A stretch of 47,880 nucleotides of DNA, taken from IMG/VR virus record IMGVR_UViG_3300038678_000083, positions 1 to 47,880 of that record, one strand, 5' to 3'. The notes below the pieces were generated by a model, which saw only the letters and a program-made list of their open reading frames with translations, searched no databases and was not told the origin of the DNA. Source of the DNA: a virus. Each line of letters opens with the position of its first letter. Positions within the stretch are counted from its first letter, which is position 1. Shown piece by piece: positions 1-8,413 of this stretch. A program made the position numbers and the translations under genes.

Positions 1-127
1 TCGACGACAGCGCCAAGTGCATCAAGCTTTCGGTAAATGTAAGCCTTTTTATTAAACACTTTATCAACAAACTCTATTTTAACTGAGTCAAAGTTTTCAG
101 TTAATTGCGGATTATAAGTTAATGAAT
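1..127. repeat. Terminal direct repeat (circle-closing assembly overlap), left copy
   Basis: Bases 1-127 are identical to 47754-47880; I compared the two copies base by base. The repeat lies inside a coding sequence, and merging the copies restores an open frame exactly, so it marks a circular or circularly permuted genome cut by the assembler. The odd length of 127 is typical of a de Bruijn k-mer overlap. P22-like terminase genes fit headful packaging and a permuted genome. A true physical terminal repeat is less likely. Confidence 0.93.
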
Positions 128-1973
128 ATTCACGATCAGAATCTTGCGCAAGGTCACGGCGTGTTATTGTTGTTGATTCGAATGCTTTTGCCTCGTTGCG
201 CCCAAATCGGTAAACGTCACCATCAAGCCATTTAAAGCATCGGGCAACTTGCAAAATTGAATCCATTCGCTCGTCAAGAGAAACATCAATATCATCAAAG
301 GTGAAATCAAACGTTGCCAGTCGCGGATCAATTAAATCAAGTCGGTTTTGTATCTCATAAAGTTCATCGAGTGCCAGCGTATTAGCATCCAAGCCATAAA
401 ATTCAACATACATGTGCAACAATGCATCAGCAAATTTTCTCGACGCAGCCGGAACGGTGATCACGCCAGACGTCCCAACATCATAACTAATTAATTTACT
501 AGTCAAATCAAGGTTTATTTTATTCTCACGCAATGATGTTGCGTTGACAGTTGCAGGCATTACCGTTTCAATTAATGTCACGTTGCCATATTCAACATTA
601 GTTTTTTTGTTAATAGCATAAACAGCTTCGATTTTTGTATTGTCTGGTCGATTGGTATTATTTGTTGATACATCAGTGCGCCATATTTCGAAAGAATAAA
701 ACCCCTCGACAAATAAAACGCCTTTAAACGTTCTGAATTGCTGCTCTAATGTATCAGCAGTATATTCGAATAAAAACGCCTGTTGAGGTCCGACAATAGG
801 GCTACCATTTGGTCCATCTAGTTGTTGCATCTCAACACGAAATTTAACCGTTGACTTTAACCCGCGATCAAATAATATTCCAAGCCAAACCTCTTGAACG
901 CTTATGCCTATATTTATTGGGCCAATAATTGAATTGGTCGTATGGTCTGAAACAAAAGGGGTATCAAAATTATAAACGCTAAATGATGTTGTGCCGTTGA
1001 ATAGGTGAATAGTTATCGTGTAAAACGTGTTTCCACCATCCAAAATCATAGTGTTGACATTACCGGTTCCCACCGTGGACGAATCTGCAACCCCTAACCC
1101 ATCAGTATCAATTAAATAATTAACACGCAAGGCGAAATTGCCTATCTCAGCGTCAAAATCTGTTTTTAATTGATCCGAGTCAGTATCTTTTATCACATCA
1201 AATATAAATGTCGTGCCTAAATAGCTTACGTTTCCTGCTGATCCGTCTTTAATTAAATCGTAAGTATCTAAAACAATACCAATGTCAGCGCCCTCAATCT
1301 CTTGACCGTCAATCTCATTAATAGCAAACGTTTCAATAACATTTGGCACAGTAACCACTTTTGATACTGGCTCATAAGTTATTGATGATGAGCCGAGAAA
1401 ATTAGCCAATGGAGTTTCACCAGCTCGAATAGCAGTAATATCAAATAATCCCACACCAACATTCATAAGTTGTCGCACAATTTTTATGTTGTCGACATAT
1501 TCAATGTTAGGTTCCCCGGTTAAGTCAGGGTATGAAATTGGTGAGCCAAAAATTAAAGGATAAGCTTGATAAGGACGTGCAATATTCGTTTGCCCTTGTA
1601 AGTTATTATTAGGGCTATCTTTTCGTTTACCTGCGTCACCGGGAATGCTTGGCGCTAATACAATAGCCACAGCAGCGGAAACAAAAGCGATTGCTATCAA
1701 TTGACCTATCGTTAACTCTACGCCTTTCGCTTCAAGCACGACGATAATAATATCATCTTCATCCAATGGCTTAAGCAACTCATCGCTTGGATTGTCGCTT
1801 TCGCTTGGCAGCACCATCAACGCATTATTAACATAAACTTGAACAGATGCGGGATTTAATCCATTAGGAAAGATTTGCATTAATGCATCGGTTGGCGTTA
1901 CACCAGTATCGAATATTGATATATCGTCGCCGGTTGCGCCCATCTGATCGCGCATTACTATTAATTTTGGCAT
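1..1973 (-). CDS. gpJ-like tail tip / host-specificity protein, N-terminal part (continues at 47753)
   Basis: Central tail-tip protein of siphovirus tails, the lambda gpJ counterpart, which closes the tail tube and carries receptor-binding parts. Starts at 1973 with MPKLIVMRDQ, five bases after the NlpC/P60 stop. The frame is open to base 1 and continues across the circle seam at 47753 to the stop at 47192, giving 2,535 nt and 844 residues. A hydrophobic segment lies near residues 85-105, followed by NIARPYQAYPLIFGSPISYP, the conserved patch of gpJ-type proteins. Shorter than lambda gpJ (about 1,130), so the distal receptor-binding part is probably reduced or supplied by the separate tailspike. 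Family call is from motif and position; a generic tail assembly hub is the alternative. Confidence 0.85.
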   Translation of the reverse strand, partial: MPKLIVMRDQMGATGDDISIFDTGVTPTDALMQIFPNGLNPASVQVYVNNALMVLPSESDNPSDELLKPLDEDDIIIVVLEAKGVELTIGQLIAIAFVSAAVAIVLAPSIPGDAGKRKDSPNNNLQGQTNIARPYQAYPLIFGSPISYPDLTGEPNIEYVDNIKIVRQLMNVGVGLFDITAIRAGETPLANFLGSSSITYEPVSKVVTVPNVIETFAINEIDGQEIEGADIGIVLDTYDLIKDGSAGNVSYLGTTFIFDVIKDTDSDQLKTDFDAEIGNFALRVNYLIDTDGLGVADSSTVGTGNVNTMILDGGNTFYTITIHLFNGTTSFSVYNFDTPFVSDHTTNSIIGPINIGISVQEVWLGILFDRGLKSTVKFRVEMQQLDGPNGSPIVGPQQAFLFEYTADTLEQQFRTFKGVLFVEGFYSFEIWRTDVSTNNTNRPDNTKIEAVYAINKKTNVEYGNVTLIETVMPATVNATSLRENKINLDLTSKLISYDVGTSGVITVPAASRKFADALLHMYVEFYGLDANTLALDELYEIQNRLDLIDPRLATFDFTFDDIDVSLDERMDSILQVARCFKWLDGDVYRFGRNEAKAFESTTITRRDLAQDSDREYSLTYNPQLTENFDSVKIEFVDKVFNKKAYIYRKLDALGAVV

Positions 1974-1977
1974 TAAT

Positions 1978-2382
1978 TCAGCCTATAAACTTGTGATAAC
2001 TGATTTTACCATAGAGACGTTGAATTGCCCTAAGTGAGTGAATCTCGACTTTGCCGGGCTGGTTTTCTGAGCCGCGACAATGCAATACTTTGCCATGGCC
2101 AACACATAAACCAACATGCATTGGCACATCGCCATGGTAACAAGTGAATAAAATACCCGTTTCATTTGGTAGGCTTATTTCTTGCCAGCGCTTTTGGCCT
2201 TCATTGAAACAATCGACGAAATTAACTTTTTCATCAAATCCTGGCACGACTGGCAAATCAATGCGTAGCACGTGCTGATAATAAAGAATGACAAGACCAA
2301 AACAATCAACAGCGCCGAAAGTATGCGCTCTGTTAACCCATGGCTTACCCAGTATTTTTTTAATGAATTCATTTTGGTTCAA
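1978..2382 (-). CDS. NlpC/P60 cysteine peptidase of the tail tip (lambda gpK-like)
   Basis: 134-residue peptidoglycan peptidase thought to sit at the tail tip and open the cell wall during DNA entry. The catalytic cysteine is Cys27 in the block GAVDCFGLVILYY. A histidine block VPMHVGLCVGHGKVLHC follows near residues 86-102, in the order expected for NlpC/P60. It lies between minor tail proteins and gpJ, the usual K-J order, and only five bases separate it from gpJ. The N-terminal Mov34-like domain of full lambda gpK is absent, as in many phages. A promoter with the phage operator lies upstream at 2419-2448. Confidence 0.88.
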   Translation of the reverse strand: MNQNEFIKKILGKPWVNRAHTFGAVDCFGLVILYYQHVLRIDLPVVPGFDEKVNFVDCFNEGQKRWQEISLPNETGILFTCYHGDVPMHVGLCVGHGKVLHCRGSENQPGKVEIHSLRAIQRLYGKISYHKFIG

Positions 2383-2418
2383 TTTAATAATGCCGCACTT
2401 TAATTTTTATTAGCTTAA

Positions 2419-2448
2419 CATATATTTTTAGTTATGTTTAGGTGTAAA
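2419..2448 (-). promoter_or_regulatory. Predicted promoter with operator motif, upstream of NlpC/gpJ
   Basis: Read on the minus strand: -35 TTTACA (2448-2443), 18-bp spacer, -10 TATATG (2424-2419). The spacer carries the repeated phage operator, TTATGTTTAGGT read on the plus strand at 2432-2443. It would start transcription about 30 bp before the NlpC gene, downstream of the lipoprotein terminator. The -10 is a moderate match. Confidence 0.5.
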
Positions 2449-2476
2449 AAAACCGCCAGTGACAGTGGCGGTTTTT
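2446..2476. terminator. Bidirectional intrinsic terminator
   Basis: A perfect 7-bp stem ACCGCCA/TGGCGGT encloses a 7-base loop (2452-2472), flanked by an A run (2446-2451) and a T run (2472-2476). On the minus strand it lies about 35 bp past the lipoprotein stop and would isolate that gene from NlpC/gpJ. Confidence 0.88.
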
Positions 2477-2511
2477 CAGATGTAGATTCGATTTAGCTCA
2501 GTCGTATTTTA

Positions 2512-2952
2512 TTAGACTAGCCGCCAACGCTCAAAGTTCTGGTTTTGCACTTTGGCAAAGTTGTCGATTAAAATGTTTGATTCTCGGTAAACTAATTTAT
2601 TAGAATTTACCTGTCGCTCATCAATGCCGCCGTAGTCATAAAATAATGTATTATTCAATTTAACATATGGCATAAAAGAGGCATCCATAACACCACCATA
2701 ATCAACAGGTAATGCCGCTTGATCGTTAATCGTAACCATAGCATCAACAAGACCGCGAACGGTACAATAATCAACGCCAAGTTCAACGCCCATGTCAGCA
2801 AGGTTGTTTTTAATTACCTCTCTGAAATCAGGGTTAGTTGATGCACAGTAGCTTTTAGATAAATCGCCAAACTTATAATTTGCCGAGCAGCCCATTGAGC
2901 AACCAGCAATCATAAGGACAATTAATACTGATAAGATTCGCTTAAATCGCAT
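2512..2952 (-). CDS. Phage-encoded lipoprotein (superinfection-exclusion candidate)
   Basis: 146 residues with a classic lipoprotein signal: basic start MRFKR, hydrophobic stretch to residue 17, then lipobox IAGC with the lipidated cysteine at 18. Serine at position +2 predicts sorting to the outer membrane. Further cysteines at 22, 36 and about 82 could form disulfides. No family recognised beyond that. It has its own near-consensus promoter (3030-3003) and its own terminator (2446-2476), so it is an autonomous cassette inside the tail operon. By analogy with T5 Llp-type lipoproteins it may block the receptor against other phages; this role is inference. Confidence 0.75.
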   Translation of the reverse strand: MRFKRILSVLIVLMIAGCSMGCSANYKFGDLSKSYCASTNPDFREVIKNNLADMGVELGVDYCTVRGLVDAMVTINDQAALPVDYGGVMDASFMPYVKLNNTLFYDYGGIDERQVNSNKLVYRESNILIDNFAKVQNQNFERWRLV

Positions 2953-3002
2953 TTCAACTCCTTCTATTTATTTACGTAAACAATAAAATTACAGCAATTG
3001 CA

Positions 3003-3030
3003 GTATTATCTTTTTACGATTTTATGTCAA
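3003..3030 (-). promoter_or_regulatory. Strong sigma70-type promoter for the lipoprotein gene
   Basis: On the minus strand, -35 TTGACA (3030-3025, perfect), 16-bp spacer, -10 TAATAC (3008-3003). It lies about 50 bp before the lipoprotein start. Unlike the other promoters here, its spacer lacks the phage operator, suggesting constitutive expression; operator copies lie just upstream at 3038-3074. Confidence 0.72.
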
Positions 3031-3037
3031 GGTATAA

Positions 3038-3074
3038 ATTAAACATAATAAAAACTGGATTAATTAAACGTAAT
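3038..3074. promoter_or_regulatory. Paired operator motifs between divergent genes
   Basis: Two inverted-orientation copies of the repeated element, ATTAAACATAAT (3038-3049) and ATTAAACGTAAT (3063-3074), 25 bp apart, between the lipoprotein gene (minus) and the small gene at 3115 (plus). The second copy sits in a context (ACTGGATTAATTAAACGTAAT) shared with the site at 26788, so it probably overlaps the plus-strand promoter, although clear -35 and -10 boxes are not obvious. Confidence 0.6.
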
Positions 3075-3114
3075 GTAGTACACTTAAAAAGTTAATATAG
3101 ATCGAGGTGATATC

Positions 3115-3309
3115 ATGAAAAGCGGAAGAAGATTAATAGCAAGAAGCATTATGGATATTGTGGCGTTTAAAGTTGCTGAACATCACCGTATTGAGCAGTT
3201 AAATGCACCAGTGCAGATCAATAAAAAAGATATTAAAATTATATCATGGGTCAGTAAATTACGTGATTTTGCTAATGTTAGAGCGCCGGTTATGCCGGTT
3301 TTGAATTAG
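3115..3309 (+). CDS. Small basic hypothetical protein
   Basis: 64 residues, basic (begins MKSGRRLIARSIMD). A Shine-Dalgarno GAGGTGA lies 7 bases before the ATG. First gene of a three-gene plus-strand island inside the minus-strand tail operon. No family recognised. Confidence 0.6.
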   Translation: MKSGRRLIARSIMDIVAFKVAEHHRIEQLNAPVQINKKDIKIISWVSKLRDFANVRAPVMPVLN

Positions 3310-3356
3310 TTTAACTATTAACGATAATAAGTACAGCAACTAATAGGTGTAGAGAT

Positions 3357-3446
3357 ATGGGCGCAATAGGTTTAATTGTTGTTGGTGGTTACTCTATGCT
3401 TTTTATTGGGTTATTTATATGTCTAATACTTTTTATTAAGGAGTGA
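3357..3446 (+). CDS. Tiny membrane peptide (29 aa)
   Basis: MGAIGLIVVGG... is almost entirely one hydrophobic helix, ending in Lys-Glu before TGA. A purine-rich GGTGTAGAG precedes the ATG, and the stop is immediately followed by the ATG of the next gene, which suggests translational coupling. Function unknown. Confidence 0.5.
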   Translation: MGAIGLIVVGGYSMLFIGLFICLILFIKE

Positions 3447-3644
3447 ATGATGCCAGATATGACAACCGATCATTATAGATTAATTATTCGTGAAGCATAC
3501 AAGCAAGGTTATTTAAACTGTAGGGCTGATATCGAAGGTAGTGCGTCAGATATTGAAATGGATGAAAGCCTTTTTGATGATTGGTTGTCTGAAATCTCAA
3601 CGGATGGCTACGTGGGTGATATGCCCATATTTGAAGAAGATTAA
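3447..3644 (+). CDS. Small acidic hypothetical protein
   Basis: 65 residues, strongly acidic in the C-terminal half (ends PIFEED). Shine-Dalgarno AAGGAG lies 5 bases before ATGATG, so the second ATG could also be used. Last gene of the plus-strand island; convergent with the minor tail gene ending at 3705. No family recognised. Confidence 0.6.
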   Translation: MMPDMTTDHYRLIIREAYKQGYLNCRADIEGSASDIEMDESLFDDWLSEISTDGYVGDMPIFEED

Positions 3645-3704
3645 TTATATTGAGGTAGGGGTTAGGTGATGTATGGCGAATAAACCAGCTAATGCAGCAC
3701 AAAC

Positions 3705-4220
3705 CTAAATACTCCGCAACCCAGTCCAAACCTCTGGGTCATAAAAAGCCCCTTCATTAGCCAGTTTAGCAGGATTATCAACAGACAATTGAACAGTAAC
3801 GGCATCAGCATTAATTGTGATGCCGTTTTTATTTACGAATAATCTGCGCTCATAAATTGCGGTGGTAACGCCATCTTGATACTGCCTGATCTTTACCTGA
3901 ATAGGAAAGTTTATGGCACCTAATGGTGTGATCAATAATAATTTTTGCCTAACTTGCGTGCCAATCCTACCAAACGAAATAGATCCAGCCTGCGTTGAAT
4001 CAGTGCTTTGATTAGTAACTTGGGGTATTTCCATGGCAGCGGCTTGAAATGTTTCTGGCGTGCCGTCTACGTCAAGAATTCTATCTGAAAATTGATCTTG
4101 CACAAGGCGAATAAAACCGAAATCTGGGTGAAAGAATTCAACTGTAAAAAATTGCAATACATCAGCAGGGCGTTTTGACCAATATTCGCGTTGTAACTGG
4201 CTATAAGTTGGTGTTGGCAT
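3705..4220 (-). CDS. Minor tail protein, DUF1833-like
   Basis: 171 residues, beta-rich. The opening (MPTPTYSQLQREYWSKRP) and the block GSISFGRIGTQVRQKL resemble DUF1833-type tail proteins found between the tape measure and the NlpC/gpJ genes. Probably part of the distal tail or baseplate-like hub. It directly follows the 151-residue tail gene. Confidence 0.6.
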   Translation of the reverse strand: MPTPTYSQLQREYWSKRPADVLQFFTVEFFHPDFGFIRLVQDQFSDRILDVDGTPETFQAAAMEIPQVTNQSTDSTQAGSISFGRIGTQVRQKLLLITPLGAINFPIQVKIRQYQDGVTTAIYERRLFVNKNGITINADAVTVQLSVDNPAKLANEGAFYDPEVWTGLRSI

Positions 4221-4676
4221 CTAAGCGCCCCAAAGGTTATTCAATGCGTTATCGATAATACAGGCGTCTTGCAACCAATTAGCAACCAATAAATCATCAA
4301 CAACATCGATTGGCTGAATTAGTTTAACCGCATAAATCATGCCTGAGTATTCCCAAACAAAGTCATTAATCTGTGTTGGCTGCAAAGGCATATCTACAAA
4401 TCGCACCTCGTGAAGTATCGGGCCTTCTTCGGTCAGGATATTTTTATCAAAAGGTTGGCCATTATTTACCGCACGCAAAAACGCTTGAAACTGTATTGAC
4501 TGGATCTGGTTCGTACAAGTAACAGTAATATCCCAAGTAACCGGCGACTCATCAGTTATTTTTTCAATAAACAACGGGCCTGCAAATGGTTGTGATGTTC
4601 TATAAGTTTGTTGCTGCGTTCTGCGCTTTCCGAGCCTGAAATCTGGCAGCGTCGATGGATATTGAATTATTGCCAT
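4221..4676 (-). CDS. Minor tail protein (distal tail-like)
   Basis: 151 residues, beta-rich, starting MAIIQYPSTLPDF. Its start overlaps the tape measure stop by one base. The position just after the tape measure is where distal-tail (Dit or lambda gpM-like) proteins are encoded. Family identity is not certain from sequence alone. Confidence 0.6.
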   Translation of the reverse strand: MAIIQYPSTLPDFRLGKRRTQQQTYRTSQPFAGPLFIEKITDESPVTWDITVTCTNQIQSIQFQAFLRAVNNGQPFDKNILTEEGPILHEVRFVDMPLQPTQINDFVWEYSGMIYAVKLIQPIDVVDDLLVANWLQDACIIDNALNNLWGA

Positions 4677-6784
4677 TAGCTGGTCGCCTTAAATCTTGCA
4701 GTTGTGCTGCTTTTTAATGCTTTGGAGACGATGCCCTGTCCTGTGCTTATTTGTCTAGCAACTTCATTGACGGCTATGCGCATATGCTTGCCATCGTCGC
4801 TTGTTTGAGTTGTGACTTTATCATTACCGTAATTCTCAATAGTAACGTTCTGTATAAATCCACCTCCGCCAATATCATCATTAGCGATCACCTTGCCATT
4901 TTCCCCAGGTATCATAAAGTTTTTGCCGCCAGCGGTAAATATCTCTGGTCCAGCTTCACCAACTCTAAACGCATCGCCAGCCGTAACAGGCCCGCCAAAT
5001 TGACGACCGCCTGATATTGCAGTGCCAGCGATGATGCCAGCAGACGCAAACCCAAGGCCTAGAATTGTATTTGATAGCGCAAGACCAGCTATTGGACCAA
5101 GACCGATAGGAGGTGGAGCAAGTGCCGCTATTGATGCAACTTGAGCGTTTATTATGGTACTGGCAATAGCTACACCTTTTTGTATGAAAAATAAAGCCTT
5201 ATAAGCTGATGATTGCTCATCCATGCCCGCCATCAACGCGCCAGTCGTAGCGGATACAAACCCTAACACAGCACTTTGCATTATTTTCTGTGCGTTTGCT
5301 GCCGATTTAGCCTCTGCAAGCCTTCTGCCTTCTCTTAATTTAGACTGTTGATCTACTATAGCCGTTTCAGCCAGTTCAAATTCAGTAATACTAATAAGCG
5401 CTTGATCACGAATAAGCTGATCTAAGTCGGCTTGTAGTTTATCTTCTGGCGATAATCCGCGCTTAATAACACCGGCAGCGAATGATGTCGCTCGTTTACC
5501 AGCGGTTTTAGCCTTGGCTATTTCATCTTGTGCAGCCTTTAGCTTAAATAATGCGGTAATTTGCGCATCAATATTTGCCGGTAACATCTCACCGGCTTTA
5601 AGATTTAACTGTTGAGCTGTTGCAAATCTGAATGAGGCTTCTTCGCCATCTAGCAGTGCTATGGTTTGGCTTTTAATGCCTGAAATAATAGTTGATAACG
5701 TTTCTTTATATTTTTTAGTTTCGCCACCGAGATCTTTTAACTTATCTTCGTTTTTCTTGATCTCTATTCCGGCAACAACCAACGAACCTTTTAATTTTGC
5801 TAATTCAGCTCTTAATTTTTCTGGATCTGCACCAAAAACACGCTCAAGTAATCTACCGCCTTGCTGTTGCTCAGCTATTATTAATTTAGACTGTACTTCG
5901 TTTATTTCTTTAGCTAAGCCATTGTATTCTTTTCTCTGCTCTTTTATTCGCTCGACAATTACATTTCGAGTTGTTTTTTGTTGCGCCTTAGTTAAATCGT
6001 CGAATTCTTTAGTCAGCTTTTCAATGGCATCATCTAAGTCAATAACGCCTTCAGTTGCCTTGAATAAGCTTGGCAAAAACATCCCAGCTAATGAGGCAGA
6101 AATACCAACAACAGCACCTAGTAATGGAGCTCCTAAAACAAAACCTAAATCGGCAGACTGCTGAGACAATGCAAGCATAACGGATTGACCGCCTTGTACT
6201 TGCCCTATAAATTGTTGAAATTGAATACCCGCTTGACCAGACGCCCTACCAAAACCACCAATACGCTTTTGCTCAGCTATGGCGGATCTTCTCTGTGCTG
6301 CAACTGTTGCTTTTGATGCTCTATCAGCAGCAGCAGCCTTTGCTTGTGCCGCTTTTTTTGCAGCGCTTGCCGTTTCTCTTGCTGTTCTTTCTGCTGCTAC
6401 TATTTCTTTCGATGAGGCTTTCTCGGCTGCTCTTGCGGTAGATGCGGCAGACTTTTCAGCAGCAGAAATCTCCCTAGCGGCTGCTTTTTCTGCTGCTACT
6501 GATGCCCTTTCCGCTGCTCTTTCAGTTGATTTTGCCTTTCTTTCTGCTGCTCGTTCAGTCGTTCGCGCAGTTCTTTCCGCTGCTCTTGATTGGGCGGTTA
6601 ATGCTGCATCAACAGCTTTAGTGGTCTTTTTTATTTCGTTAGTTGTTTTCTTTGTTGCACCGTCAATTTTATCAAAATCTTTAACGATCTCATTGGTTAC
6701 TTTGTCTACTTGCTTTTCAGCCGTCAATAAATCTGAAGTATCAACTTCCGTGGTATATCGTATCGCTCCAACTTCTTCAGCCAT
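4676..6784 (-). CDS. Tail tape measure protein
   Basis: 702 residues. It sets tail length and is ejected into the cell with the DNA. Residues about 60-170 are an Ala/Glu/Arg/Lys coiled coil made of imperfect AAERAA-type units. Further on come an antiparallel coiled-coil region and a glycine/alanine-rich hydrophobic stretch (about 515-590), as in other tape measures. The C-terminus contains FRVGEAGPEIFTAGG, a conserved tape-measure motif. It lies directly after the chaperone gene. At roughly 0.15 nm per residue the tail would be about 100 nm long (inference). Confidence 0.93.
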   Translation of the reverse strand: MAEEVGAIRYTTEVDTSDLLTAEKQVDKVTNEIVKDFDKIDGATKKTTNEIKKTTKAVDAALTAQSRAAERTARTTERAAERKAKSTERAAERASVAAEKAAAREISAAEKSAASTARAAEKASSKEIVAAERTARETASAAKKAAQAKAAAADRASKATVAAQRRSAIAEQKRIGGFGRASGQAGIQFQQFIGQVQGGQSVMLALSQQSADLGFVLGAPLLGAVVGISASLAGMFLPSLFKATEGVIDLDDAIEKLTKEFDDLTKAQQKTTRNVIVERIKEQRKEYNGLAKEINEVQSKLIIAEQQQGGRLLERVFGADPEKLRAELAKLKGSLVVAGIEIKKNEDKLKDLGGETKKYKETLSTIISGIKSQTIALLDGEEASFRFATAQQLNLKAGEMLPANIDAQITALFKLKAAQDEIAKAKTAGKRATSFAAGVIKRGLSPEDKLQADLDQLIRDQALISITEFELAETAIVDQQSKLREGRRLAEAKSAANAQKIMQSAVLGFVSATTGALMAGMDEQSSAYKALFFIQKGVAIASTIINAQVASIAALAPPPIGLGPIAGLALSNTILGLGFASAGIIAGTAISGGRQFGGPVTAGDAFRVGEAGPEIFTAGGKNFMIPGENGKVIANDDIGGGGFIQNVTIENYGNDKVTTQTSDDGKHMRIAVNEVARQISTGQGIVSKALKSSTTARFKATS

Positions 6785-6787
6785 TAC

Positions 6788-7363
6788 TTAATGCACCTTG
6801 TTTTGTTCTTTAAGCCAAGCAACCATTTCTTCTTGCTCTTTTTTACTGCCGATATTTTCATTTTTCTGTGGTGGGAATTTGGCATCCATTAACCGGGCAA
6901 ACTCAGTCATAGTCATTTTTGCAGCATCATCAACAGACGCCTCTAAATGAATGCGGGCCAACTCCATAAAAGAATAAGCATCGAATTCGGTTGCGGGCTC
7001 GCCCTGTGATCCGCGCTCAACTTTACCGCAAACGCCATGGATCAAACAGTGCTCAGCAAGCACAATGATGTCATTAATCATATCAATGCCATGTGATGGC
7101 TGGGTGATCATGAATTTTTGCTGTCTTTTGCTAAACTTCACGCCACCCGTTAACGCTTCGGGTAATTCTGGTTCGCTACAGCATTTAAGCACATTCAAGG
7201 CAATCGAGAATTTAGTCACCAGATGAGTTGACGAAATAAATTGTTTGAATATGTCGATTATTTCGGTCGGACTGCCAATTTTGGCAATATTAATAAATGA
7301 AGGCGATAAGATGAATTCTTTTTCGCCCCATTCAATTTTTGTGTGACCGTATGCTGTTAGCAT
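6788..7363 (-). CDS. Tail assembly chaperone
   Basis: 191 residues, mostly helical, between the major tail protein and the tape measure, the fixed position of tail assembly chaperones (lambda G/GT). The C-terminal region (EFARLMDAKFPPQK, then a Lys/Glu-rich tail) resembles DUF6246-type chaperones. I see no second overlapping ORF and no slippery sequence that would give a G/GT frameshift product. Confidence 0.72.
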   Translation of the reverse strand: MLTAYGHTKIEWGEKEFILSPSFINIAKIGSPTEIIDIFKQFISSTHLVTKFSIALNVLKCCSEPELPEALTGGVKFSKRQQKFMITQPSHGIDMINDIIVLAEHCLIHGVCGKVERGSQGEPATEFDAYSFMELARIHLEASVDDAAKMTMTEFARLMDAKFPPQKNENIGSKKEQEEMVAWLKEQNKVH

Positions 7364-7858
7364 TTATGGCGCATCAGCGAGGTTTATAGCTAGATTTGAA
7401 GATCCAGTATTTGTTACGCCGAAATTGAACTCGCCGCCTGCAACATCATCTGTGCCAAAAGACTCATTGCCGCCTTTATAATTCATAAAGATATGCCAAA
7501 CGCGAGGGTAACCACTGCCTGAAATTTTAATCCAAACGGTAGGCTGTCTGCCTGCTTGAACTTCATCAACATAATATTTGATTAATTCATTTTGTGCAGA
7601 AAGTGCGCCGTCAATTGAATCTAAAAAGCCAGAAACAGTAAGCTCTAGCCCTGTTCTGACAACGATTTCGGAAGTTGTTGCGCCTGATAAGTCACTGGTA
7701 TTATCAGCAACTTGAGCGGCATAATTCAACTGTTTTGAGTTGATTGATCCAAGCGGTTTATAAGTCAAACCGGCAAAGGCATCATCGCCACAGCCAATAG
7801 CAAACTGGACTGCTACCTTTTTGCCAGCGAAGTTTTGTGGAGTGGTGCAGTTGGCCAT
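7364..7858 (-). CDS. Major tail tube protein
   Basis: 164 residues, beta-rich with few charged residues. Contains RTGLELTVSGFLDS and a C-terminal half ending in the beta-prone GGEFNFGVTNTGSS, typical of siphovirus tail tube subunits. It comes first in the tail-chaperone-tape measure series. The start MANCTTPQNFAG follows a purine-rich ribosome site (TAGGAGCC on the minus strand). Confidence 0.78.
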   Translation of the reverse strand: MANCTTPQNFAGKKVAVQFAIGCGDDAFAGLTYKPLGSINSKQLNYAAQVADNTSDLSGATTSEIVVRTGLELTVSGFLDSIDGALSAQNELIKYYVDEVQAGRQPTVWIKISGSGYPRVWHIFMNYKGGNESFGTDDVAGGEFNFGVTNTGSSNLAINLADAP

Positions 7859-7943
7859 GGTATTGGCTCCTATATTATTTTGTTAATTAACCTAAGGGAT
7901 TATAACATTATATAGGAGATAGTAAAAAGAGTGATTAATTGTG

Positions 7944-7983
7944 TTGTTTTGTGTTTAGTTTGGTGGTATTGTTGTGTTTGGTT
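7944..7983 (+). promoter_or_regulatory. Operator-bearing promoter for the 8007 island
   Basis: -35 TTGTTT (7944-7949), 17-bp spacer, -10 TATTGT (7967-7972). The spacer carries TTGTGTTTAGTT (7949-7960), and a second copy, TTGTGTTTGGTT (7972-7983), follows the -10 where a bound protein would block initiation. This is one of the clearest examples of the promoter family. Confidence 0.65.
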
Positions 7984-8006
7984 TTTAACTGATAGAGTAA
8001 GGCAAA

Positions 8007-8411
8007 ATGAATACTGAACTATCAACAATTATATTAATTGATCAAACCACTCCTCAATACAAAAGAATTCCTTCTAGTGAGGTGTTGATGCAGTGGGCTT
8101 GTTATCCATTAACCAAATCGGCCAATAATAGCCATGTGACAGGTATGACTATTTCAATAAGTATTGATGGTCATGTTGAAGACATCATGGTTCAAAAATG
8201 GTACCACGATGGCAATTTTGATCCAGATCTCGGGCTTGCAATTCATGCTATTAATTTAATGTCACTTTCATACGGATATGACAACAAAGAAGATGCAATA
8301 AAAGACTTTTTATATGATGGCGAGGACGTTTCAGGGTTAAAAGAAGTTAAAGTCCGCCTTGAATTAAAGTTTACAAATTATAAAAGCAGCGATACCGAAG
8401 AGCATTTTTAA
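8007..8411 (+). CDS. Hypothetical protein of a plus-strand island
   Basis: 134 residues, soluble, no family recognised. It contains a beta-prone block MTISISIDGHVEDIM and an acidic C-terminus. A weak ribosome site (AGTAAGG) precedes the ATG. It lies behind an operator-bearing promoter between the major tail and tail terminator genes, facing against them, so it behaves as an inserted cassette. Confidence 0.68.
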   Translation: MNTELSTIILIDQTTPQYKRIPSSEVLMQWACYPLTKSANNSHVTGMTISISIDGHVEDIMVQKWYHDGNFDPDLGLAIHAINLMSLSYGYDNKEDAIKDFLYDGEDVSGLKEVKVRLELKFTNYKSSDTEEHF

Positions 8412-8413
8412 TT

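Noticed and set aside
5661-6164. Plus-strand ORF of 167 residues opposite the tape measure
   Set aside because: Shadow frame of a well-supported gene; no ribosome site and no family pattern.
6279-6791. Plus-strand Ala/Ser-rich ORF of 170 residues opposite the tape measure
   Set aside because: Complement shadow of the coiled-coil repeats of the tape measure gene; no ribosome site and low-complexity composition.
6788-7363. Programmed frameshift extension of the tail chaperone
   Set aside because: No slippery heptamer and no out-of-frame extension before the tape measure gene; only 3 bases separate the genes.
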